Positions 50,992 to 57,549 of a DNA stretch of 57,549 bases are shown in pieces. Every line of letters begins with the position of its first letter. Position 1 is the stretch's first letter. Source of the stretch: Alphaproteobacteria bacterium (GTDB taxonomy: Bacteria; Pseudomonadota; Alphaproteobacteria; SMXP01). A program made the position numbers and the translations under genes. The stretch spans positions 1 through 57,549 of the forward strand of contig JANQPV010000015.1 in the NCBI GenBank assembly GCA_028285305.1, in the 5' to 3' direction. A model generated the notes under the pieces. That model did no database searches, was not told the origin of the DNA, and saw nothing but the letters and a program-made list of their open reading frames with translations.

Positions 50992-53900
50992 CTTCTTATG
51001 CCGAACTGGCCGTCACCAGTAATTTCAGTTTTTTACGCGGCGCCTCACACCCACAAGAGTTGGTGAAAAAGGCTGTTTCCCTTGGCCTTAAAGCCATTGC
51101 CATTGCCGACCGCAATTCCATGGCGGGGATTGTGCGCGCCCATACAGCAGCCAAAGAATGCGCCGCCCGGGGACAAGAGATCCAGCTCCTCCTTGGCGCC
51201 CGGCTCGTGCTCCTTAGCGGCTTTGAAGTCCTGTGCTATCCGGAAAACCGCGCGGCCTATGGCCGTCTGACCAAACTGCTTTCCAAAGGCAACCTGCGCG
51301 CGCCAAAGGGCGAGTGCCATTTGCATATGGAAGATTTAGGCGATCTTGGAGCGGATCAAAATCTCATTGCTATGCCGCCGGTGGAGCCCGATGACGATTT
51401 TCGCCGCTCTCTCCTAGATGTACACAGACTGTTTCCGGGCGGGGTCTTTCTCGCCGGCCGTTTTACCTATGGCGGCAACCCGCATGGCCGGTTGAGCGAG
51501 TTAGCCGATCTTGCCGCGTCTTGCGAAACGCCTCTCGTTGCGACCAATGACGTTCTTTATCACCATCCGGAGCGGCGGCCGTTGCAGGATGTACTCACCT
51601 GTATCCGCGAGCATTGCACCATCCACGAGGCCGGCTTTCGTCTTGAAGCCAATGCCGAACGTCATCTTAAGCCGCCGGACGAGATGGCGCGCCTCTTCGC
51701 CGGATATGAAGAGGCGGTCGCGCGCACTTGCGCCATCGCCGAGCGCTGCACCTTTTCTCTGGATGAGATTTCTTATCAATATCCTGATGAGCCTTCCGGC
51801 AACAGCGCGACGCCCCAAGAAGAGCTTGAACGCCTGACTTGGATTGGAGCCAAAGAGAGGTACCCAGAGGGTTTCGATGAGAAAGTCCGGGCCACGCTTA
51901 CACATGAACTCAAACTGATCGACCAGCTCGCTTTTGCGCCTTACTTTTTAACTGTCCACGATATTGTGAGTTTCGCTCGGTCCCGGGATATTTTGTGCCA
52001 GGGACGGGGATCGGCGGCCAACTCCGCCGTCTGCTATTGTTTAGGTATTACTTCGGTCAATCCGGCGGAGGTGGATTTGCTCTTTGAACGGTTTGTTTCT
52101 TCAGAGCGTAAAGAGCCTCCCGACATCGATGTGGATTTCGAACACGAACGCCGCGAAGAGGTGATCCAGTACATTTACGACAAATATACCCGGCGCCGGG
52201 CCGGTATCACCGCTACCGTTATCAGCTATCGCACCCGCAGCGCGGTCCGCGAAGTCGGCAAAGCCATGGGTCTTTCCCCCGATACGGTCGGCGCTCTGTC
52301 CGGCACGATTTGGGGCAGCGCATCCACCGGTATCGATACGGCCAAAGTCAAAGAAGCCGGTCTCGATCCGTGTGACGATCATTTACAGCAAACCCTTTCC
52401 CTTGCCTTCCAGCTTTTGGGGTTTCCCCGTCATCTTTCCCAGCATGTAGGAGGTTTTGTCATTACCCGCGATGACTTGGAAGACGTCGTGCCCATTGCGA
52501 ACGCCGCTATGGAAGACCGCACCATCGTCGAATGGGACAAGGACGATTTGGACGCCCTCGGTATTCTCAAGATCGACGTTCTCGCTCTTGGCATGCTCAC
52601 GTGTCTTAAAAAAGCATTCGATCTTCTTGGGCGCCATTATCGCCGGCCCCTTGATCTTGCGTCCATGCCCAGAGAAGACCCAAGGGTCTATCACATGATG
52701 CAAAAAGCGGACACGGTCGGCGTTTTTCAGATCGAGAGCCGGGCCCAAATGTCCATGCTTCCCCGTCTCAAACCGGTCAATTTTTATGATCTTGTTATCG
52801 AAATCGCTCTTGTGCGCCCCGGCCCCATTCAAGGGGATATGGTGCATCCTTATCTGCGCCGGCGCCAAGGACTGGAGCCGGTCGAATACCGCTCCGAGGC
52901 GCTGCGCGGTATTTTGGAGAAAACCTTGGGCGTTCCTCTGTTCCAAGAGCAAGCCATGAATATCGCCATTGTGGGAGCCAGTTTTACGCCGGAAGAATCC
53001 AACGGTCTGCGCCGCGCCATGGCCACCTTCCGCCGCAACGGCACGATCGGTCATTATAAAGAGAAGTTTATTCAAGGCATGCTCGCAAACGGCTATGATG
53101 AGGCGTTTGCCCAAGGATGCTTCAAGCAGATCGAAGGCTTTAGCGATTACGGGTTCCCGGAGAGCCATTCGGCCAGCTTTGCTTTGCTTGCCTATGCTTC
53201 GTCTTGGCTGAAATGTCATTATCCGGAAGTTTTTGCGTGCGCCCTCCTCAACTCTCAACCCATGGGGTTTTATTCAAGCGGCGCGATTGTTCGCGATTTA
53301 CGCGATCATCAAGGTACCGTCTTGCCCGTCGATATCAATCACAGCAGGTTGGATCACTCTCTGGAGACGTGTGAAAATTGTGGGGCAAAAACAGATGAGG
53401 GCGGCAATGGGTTTGCCTTGCGTTTGGGGTTGCGCCAAGTGGACGGCTTGAGCACGGATGCAGGCGAAGGGATCGAAGCGGAACGCGAGAACGGCGCCTT
53501 TTCTTCCATTCAAGACTTTTACCGGCGGACAAAACTCAACAAAAATCATATGGAAAAGCTTGCCGAAGCCGATGCTTTCCGCTCGATCGGCATTGACCGG
53601 CGAGAGGCGCAATGGGCTATTCGTGGGCTGATCGGTCATGCACAAAAGAATGCCGCCATCGAAGACCTTCCTCTCTTTGAGAAGGCACGTACAATGGAGC
53701 GAGACCAGCGCCCGGTGCCCTTTCAACAGGAAGATCCGGTGACCTTGCGGCCTATGGCCCTCGGCCAACATGTTTTTGAAGATTACAGTGCTCTTAAACT
53801 CTCACTCAAAGCCCACCCCGTCACGTTTGTCAGGGGCCAGCTCTCCGCCCAAGGCGTGATCACCAACAAGAGATTGGAACAGTATGCCAATGGGCACCGG

Positions 53901-54275
53901 ACCCATGTAGCCGGTCTCATCCTTGTTCGCCAACGTCCCGGCACGGCCAGCGGCGTGATCTTCCTCACTTTGGAAGACGAGACGGGTATAGCTAACATTG
54001 TCGTCTGGCCGAAAACTTTTGAGCGGTACCGGAAGACCGTTATGAGTGGCCGCCTTATCTCCGTGAAGGGACACCTCCAACGGGAAGAAGGCGTTATTCA
54101 TGTGGTCGCCGGTCATATCACAGACCATACGGACTGGTTGCTTGACCGTATGGGAGAAGAGGATGAGTTCACGCCCCACGCCGCGCAAACGACACATCAG
54201 GCAACACATCAGACAACACAGTGGCGCCATCCCCGAAACGTGCGTGTACTCCCCAAAGGGCGTAATTTTCATTGA
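50988..54275 (+). CDS. dnaE2: Error-prone DNA polymerase III alpha subunit, DnaE2 (ImuC)
   Basis: A 1095-residue C-family polymerase that copies past lesions in the SOS response. The PHP domain starts YAELAVTSNFSFLRGASHP at the N-terminus. The catalytic Asp pair is in PPDIDVDFEHERREEVIQYI near residue 380, and the third Asp in LGILKIDVLALGMLTCL near 525. The thumb/fingers signature VRPGPIQGDMVHPYLRRR, the LFQEQAMNIAI segment, and the C-terminal OB-fold (HVAGLILVRQRPGTASGVIF) are complete. The ATG overlaps the imuB stop (ATGA), and an upstream in-frame ATG at 50922 is rejected. A short THQ-rich repeat lies near the C-terminus. Completes the imuA-imuB-dnaE2 cassette. Confidence 0.96.
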   Translation: MTSYAELAVTSNFSFLRGASHPQELVKKAVSLGLKAIAIADRNSMAGIVRAHTAAKECAARGQEIQLLLGARLVLLSGFEVLCYPENRAAYGRLTKLLSKGNLRAPKGECHLHMEDLGDLGADQNLIAMPPVEPDDDFRRSLLDVHRLFPGGVFLAGRFTYGGNPHGRLSELADLAASCETPLVATNDVLYHHPERRPLQDVLTCIREHCTIHEAGFRLEANAERHLKPPDEMARLFAGYEEAVARTCAIAERCTFSLDEISYQYPDEPSGNSATPQEELERLTWIGAKERYPEGFDEKVRATLTHELKLIDQLAFAPYFLTVHDIVSFARSRDILCQGRGSAANSAVCYCLGITSVNPAEVDLLFERFVSSERKEPPDIDVDFEHERREEVIQYIYDKYTRRRAGITATVISYRTRSAVREVGKAMGLSPDTVGALSGTIWGSASTGIDTAKVKEAGLDPCDDHLQQTLSLAFQLLGFPRHLSQHVGGFVITRDDLEDVVPIANAAMEDRTIVEWDKDDLDALGILKIDVLALGMLTCLKKAFDLLGRHYRRPLDLASMPREDPRVYHMMQKADTVGVFQIESRAQMSMLPRLKPVNFYDLVIEIALVRPGPIQGDMVHPYLRRRQGLEPVEYRSEALRGILEKTLGVPLFQEQAMNIAIVGASFTPEESNGLRRAMATFRRNGTIGHYKEKFIQGMLANGYDEAFAQGCFKQIEGFSDYGFPESHSASFALLAYASSWLKCHYPEVFACALLNSQPMGFYSSGAIVRDLRDHQGTVLPVDINHSRLDHSLETCENCGAKTDEGGNGFALRLGLRQVDGLSTDAGEGIEAERENGAFSSIQDFYRRTKLNKNHMEKLAEADAFRSIGIDRREAQWAIRGLIGHAQKNAAIEDLPLFEKARTMERDQRPVPFQQEDPVTLRPMALGQHVFEDYSALKLSLKAHPVTFVRGQLSAQGVITNKRLEQYANGHRTHVAGLILVRQRPGTASGVIFLTLEDETGIANIVVWPKTFERYRKTVMSGRLISVKGHLQREEGVIHVVAGHITDHTDWLLDRMGEEDEFTPHAAQTTHQATHQTTQWRHPRNVRVLPKGRNFH

Positions 54276-54511
54276 TCCACAAACGAAAGCGGACGGCGGA
54301 CATACATCAAATAATACCTCACCAATGGAACGCTGGTCACCGATCTTACCGCAATAGCGGCCGGTCAAGATCAACCCAAGGCTCGAACCGCTTGTGCGTC
54401 TAGTCGTTTTGCCGATGGAAGCAACTGCATAGACAGTCGGCTTCGCGAGCTTTAAACTCAAAGAGACAAGCTATTTGAGAGTTTCGGCGAAATAAATGAA
54501 CACTCCATACA

Positions 54512-55213
54512 ATGAGTAATATGCAGTCTTTTGGGCAGAAGATATGGACAATGAACGGCGACGATGTTCGCATGTATGGGATACTGCCGTTCACGACACG
54601 GATGACCGTCATCCAGCTGGACTCGGGAGGGGTCTGGCTTCACTCTCCCGTATCGCCGACACCGGAACGTCAGCGCGCCGTTGACCAGTTGGGCCCGGTG
54701 GAGCATCTCGTTGCTCCCAACAAGATCCATAGCCTCGGCCTCAAGCCATGGAAGGCCTTGTACCCTTCCGCCAAGATCTGGGCCTCGCCGGAATTCACCA
54801 AGCGTCATCCAGATATAGCCGTCGACACGGTGCTGACGAACGATGTGAGAGCCCCTTGGATCAGTGAAATCGATCATTGTGTGATTGAAGGACATACCGT
54901 TCTCGATGAGGTCGCATTTTTGCACAAAGCGTCAAAGACGCTTATCATCACCGACCTGATCCAGAAGCATGAAATCTCCGGTGAATCGTGCATTTGGCGC
55001 GGCGTAAAACACATGGCGGGCGTCTTGGGCGAGAGCGGCGGTGTTCCCTTGGACATTAAGCTCAGCATTCGGAATAAGACGGCATTTCGGCGGAGCATTG
55101 ACACGATTCTTAAGTGGGATTTCGTGAATCTCATCATCGCGCACGGTCATTGCGTCCAGGGCGGCGCGAAAGAAGATGTCATGCGCGCGTTCAAATGGAT
55201 CTCGGGCGCTTAA
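54512..55213 (+). CDS. DUF4336-family protein
   Basis: A 233-residue soluble protein that looks like the DUF4336 family. It has a metallo-beta-lactamase-like outline: TRMTVIQLDSGGVWLHSPVSP near the N-terminus, VEHLVAPNKIHSLGLKPW where hydrolases have HxHxDH, and LIIAHGHCV near the C-terminus. The usual metal ligands are largely absent, so it may not be a hydrolase. The reaction is unknown. An in-frame ATG three codons in is an alternative start, and no strong ribosome site is seen. It lies between the mutasome cassette and hpnR with its own gaps of 236 and 381 bases. Confidence 0.75.
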   Translation: MSNMQSFGQKIWTMNGDDVRMYGILPFTTRMTVIQLDSGGVWLHSPVSPTPERQRAVDQLGPVEHLVAPNKIHSLGLKPWKALYPSAKIWASPEFTKRHPDIAVDTVLTNDVRAPWISEIDHCVIEGHTVLDEVAFLHKASKTLIITDLIQKHEISGESCIWRGVKHMAGVLGESGGVPLDIKLSIRNKTAFRRSIDTILKWDFVNLIIAHGHCVQGGAKEDVMRAFKWISGA

Positions 55214-55594
55214 TGCCTCGGGGGACGTGGATGGAACCAGCGGCTGCCTGAGACGCGATTCAGTTGGATCAGTCTTCATTTATGATTCAGCTGCGCTCCA
55301 GCACCAAGCTGCGAATAGCTGTGTGGCAGCTTTGGGAACTAGGCATGTAGGTGAGACTCTTGCCTACGAAACAATCACGATCCCAGTGTCACCGGTTCCA
55401 CTTAATTGTGATGTCAGGAAAAAGCATATGTCCGTAAGCGGCTTGAGAGAGAATATTAATGCATCACATCAATGCGGCCGAGAAAAGGAACGCACACGTC
55501 CTTGCAGACATTGCGAAAAGTTCATTAACATACCTTAACTTGATTTTGGCGGTGGCCCAACTGTCTACTCCCCCCAACGCGACAGGAGGCATCT
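55214..55594. other. Intergenic region before hpnR
   Basis: 381 bases with no convincing gene. Only an AGGAGG ribosome site six bases before the hpnR ATG is clear. A short open frame at 55459-55671 overlaps hpnR and lacks its own start signals. Confidence 0.5.
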
Positions 55595-57139
55595 ATGCGA
55601 TTTCTCGCCGTTCACCCCGGCCCATTGATGTATACCAAAATCTTCTTGCGGCTGGAGCCGCTGGGACTTGAGATTATTGCGGGTGCCGCTCGATCGTCCG
55701 GTCATGAAGTGCGGCTGATCGATCTGCAAGTAGATGACCACAAGTTTCTTTTCCAGACGATTAGGGATTGGCGGCCCGACGTCATCGCCTTTTCCTGCAA
55801 CTATCTTGCGAACCTGCCGGAGATTGTCGATCTATCCAAGGCGATTAAGCTTGAGACGCCTGATGTTTTCGTCATGGTCGGCGGTCACAGCGCGTCCTTT
55901 GTTGCCAAGGAGTTTCTGGAACACAGTGAAGGCGCGATCGACTGTATACTGAAAGGAGAAGGCGAAGCGGTCATCGCACAACTTTTGGAGACGGTGGGTG
56001 ACGATCGTGCAGCGGTCAGCCACATTCCGGGCGCTGTGACATTGGACGGCGAAGGACCGGCCCCTATTTTTGTCGACAGTCTCGAGAACCACAGACCGGC
56101 GCGCGACCTCCTCCGTAAAAGGAATAAGTATTTCATCGGTTTGCTCGACCCGGCGGCGTCCATCGAGTTTTCGCGCGGGTGCCCCTGGGACTGCAACTTT
56201 TGCAGCGCCTGGACCTTTTACGGACGCAGCTACCGAATGGTGAGCCCTGAGGCAGCCGTGGACGAGTTGAAAGCCATTAAGCAAAAAGGTATCTTTATTG
56301 TCGATGACGTGGCGTTCATCCAGTCCCAGCAAGGCCTCAGAATCGGCGAAGCCATCGCCCGCGCCGGGATCAAAAAGGAATACTATCTCGAAACGCGGGG
56401 CGACGTCCTTCTCAGAAACAAAGAGGTCTTCAAACTCTGGCGGGATTTGGGAGTTCAGTACATGTTCCTCGGCCTTGAAGCCATCGACGAAGAGGGACTG
56501 AAAAAATTCCGCAAGCGTGTGCCTTTGGGGACAAATTTTGAAGCGCTGGAATTCGCGCGCTCGTTGGGCATGACCGTTGCGATCAATATCATCGCCGATC
56601 CCGATTGGGACGAAGCGCGCTTTGAGACCATTCGCCAGTGGGTGATGGAAGTCCCGGAAGTGGTGAACATCTCCGTTGCAACCCCCTACCCAGGCACCGA
56701 GCTCTGGCATACGGACAATCGCCGGTTGACGACGCGCGACTATCGACTGTTCGATATTCAGCATGCGGTCTTACCAACCAAACTGCCGCTCGATCGGTTT
56801 TACGCCGAGCTCGTCAAAACACAGCAAGTGATGAACAAGAAGCACCTGAGATGGAAGGCGGCTCGGGACTTTTTGCCCGTCCTTGCCAACCGGCTCGCCC
56901 ATGGCCAGACCAATTTCTTTCAGATGCTTTGGAAATTCAATTCCATATATGACAAGGACTTACTCCTCGCGGACCACAAACGTCCGCTTGCCTACCAAAT
57001 TCCAGAACAACCTGCGGCCCAAGACAAAATTGATCCCAAGTCGCTCTACGTCCATGGCTCCAGAGGCCGAAAGGGGCGCCAGATCGACGACAGTACGGAA
57101 AAATTTGTCGACAACTCGCGCATGGGAACAGCGGCGTGA
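55595..57139 (+). CDS. hpnR: Hopanoid C-3 methylase (B12-binding radical SAM)
   Basis: A 514-residue radical SAM protein with an N-terminal cobalamin-binding domain. It adds a methyl group at C-3 of the hopanoid A ring. The sequence agrees with HpnR as I know it over its whole length: FLAVHPGPLMYTKIFLRLEP at the start, the B12-domain segments IRDWRPDVIAFSCNYLANLP and VGGHSASFVAKEFLEH, and the radical SAM cluster motif CPWDCNFC at 196-203 (Cys196, Cys200, Cys203), then CSAWTFYGRSYR. The C-terminal TTRDYRLFDIQHAVLPTKLP is also characteristic. A strong AGGAGG site precedes the ATG. No squalene-hopene cyclase or other hpn gene is in this window. The strain should be able to make 3-methylhopanoids if it makes hopanoids at all. 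Confidence 0.9.
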   Translation: MRFLAVHPGPLMYTKIFLRLEPLGLEIIAGAARSSGHEVRLIDLQVDDHKFLFQTIRDWRPDVIAFSCNYLANLPEIVDLSKAIKLETPDVFVMVGGHSASFVAKEFLEHSEGAIDCILKGEGEAVIAQLLETVGDDRAAVSHIPGAVTLDGEGPAPIFVDSLENHRPARDLLRKRNKYFIGLLDPAASIEFSRGCPWDCNFCSAWTFYGRSYRMVSPEAAVDELKAIKQKGIFIVDDVAFIQSQQGLRIGEAIARAGIKKEYYLETRGDVLLRNKEVFKLWRDLGVQYMFLGLEAIDEEGLKKFRKRVPLGTNFEALEFARSLGMTVAINIIADPDWDEARFETIRQWVMEVPEVVNISVATPYPGTELWHTDNRRLTTRDYRLFDIQHAVLPTKLPLDRFYAELVKTQQVMNKKHLRWKAARDFLPVLANRLAHGQTNFFQMLWKFNSIYDKDLLLADHKRPLAYQIPEQPAAQDKIDPKSLYVHGSRGRKGRQIDDSTEKFVDNSRMGTAA

Positions 57140-57184
57140 ACACGACACCGCACCGGACCGAAAAAACTCTTTAGGTCTCTTGTG

Positions 57185-57295
57185 TTAGACGAATTCCAAG
57201 CCGAGGGAACCTGCCACACGACCGTCGGCGTCCGACGTGCTGGTAGAGATAGCCTGTAGGCTGTATCTTTCGTTGAACAAAATCTTTAGTTGCAT
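57185..57295 (-). other. Possible 3' end of a broken or unlisted gene
   Basis: On the minus strand an open frame of 60 codons ends at 57185, limited upstream by a stop at 57368-57370. An ATG at 57295 would give only 36 residues, beginning MQLKILFNERYSLQ and ending GSLGLEFV. The alternating pattern is reminiscent of the last strands of an outer-membrane protein, so it may be a remnant. The rest of 57140-57549 shows no gene. Confidence 0.25.
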
Positions 57296-57549
57296 TCTGT
57301 TTTGAATTGATATTCCATAGAGTTCGTTCAGTCCATTAAAGAGCTGCACGAAGAGGAGAAAATCGATCTAGAATGTGTGCGAAGACGATTATTGAATCGT
57401 CCCGATAATCTACCGTATACGGAGCATAAAAGCACTTGAGCATCGTCGGTCGTGCAGACCGTGATGTCCCATGGGGATGCCGCCCATCAACGAGCACTGT
57501 GTCTTTAGGCGCATCTGATTATCGTCCGTAGGCCACTAAACTGATATTC

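Noticed and set aside
52383-53258. Open frame of 291 codons on the minus strand
   Set aside because: Fully antisense to dnaE2, which is complete and conserved here.
54184-54222. ACACATCAG-type repeats as a possible small array
   Set aside because: They are codons for a THQ-rich stretch at the end of DnaE2, too few and too irregular for a CRISPR or binding array.
55832-56764. Open frame of 310 codons on the minus strand
   Set aside because: Fully antisense to hpnR; no family resemblance.
1-57549. Mobile element, prophage or CRISPR
   Set aside because: No transposase, integrase, phage structural gene, tRNA-linked attachment site or spaced direct-repeat array was seen.

Overview
The window looks like chromosomal DNA of an alphaproteobacterium, most likely of the order Hyphomicrobiales (Rhizobiales) or close to it. 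Support comes from IalB-family proteins, a LexA operator of the GTTC-N7-GTTC type, an imuA-imuB-dnaE2 mutasome cassette, an sseA-GNAT-metC operon and a hopanoid C-3 methylase. No tRNA, rRNA, insertion sequence, phage gene or CRISPR array was seen. Species cannot be named from this sequence alone.

Layout. (1) 1-3571, minus strand: a two-partner secretion (TPS) locus. A 44-residue exported peptide is followed by a TpsB outer-membrane transporter, two IalB-like periplasmic proteins and the N-terminus of a TpsA (filamentous haemagglutinin type) exoprotein that runs off the left edge. (2) 3747-6563, plus: a sensor-less histidine kinase and a HerA-type ATPase. (3) 6699-12209, plus: housekeeping genes for cyclopropane fatty acid synthase, a Nudix hydrolase, SseA, GNAT, MetC, a stand-alone biotin carrier and one unrecognised protein. 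(4) 12411-48620: a large exopolysaccharide (EPS) or surface-glycan region in several divergent units. (5) 48753-54275, plus: imuA, imuB and dnaE2 under a tandem LexA site. (6) 54512-57139, plus: a DUF4336 protein and the hopanoid C-3 methylase HpnR.

The glycan region holds most of the parts of a Wzx/Wzy-type pathway. These are a priming polyprenyl-phosphate sugar transferase (33738-35195), at least six further glycosyltransferases, GDP-fucose synthesis (gmd, fcl), a WecE-like aminotransferase with a hexapeptide acyltransferase, a Wzy-like polymerase, a short Wza-like export protein, a Wzc-like co-polymerase/BY-kinase and a beta-barrel outer-membrane protein. Two paralogous parallel beta-helix proteins bracket gmd-fcl and may be modifying enzymes (epimerase or lyase). 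Two asparagine-synthetase-like proteins both lack the glutaminase Cys2. Three phosphatase-superfamily proteins and an LpxR-like lipid A deacylase lie among them. No Wzx flippase was recognised, so it must be elsewhere or unrecognised.

The observations I would follow first are: IalB-like proteins inserted in a TPS operon; paired glutaminase-dead asparagine-synthetase-like genes in one EPS locus; the 1063-residue beta-helix protein with a Glu/Pro/Val-rich tether of about 190 residues; a LexA operator of three phased GTTC half-sites on a promoter that predicts a leaderless imuA mRNA; and the HpnR gene. All functional calls come from reading motifs by eye; no database search was possible.
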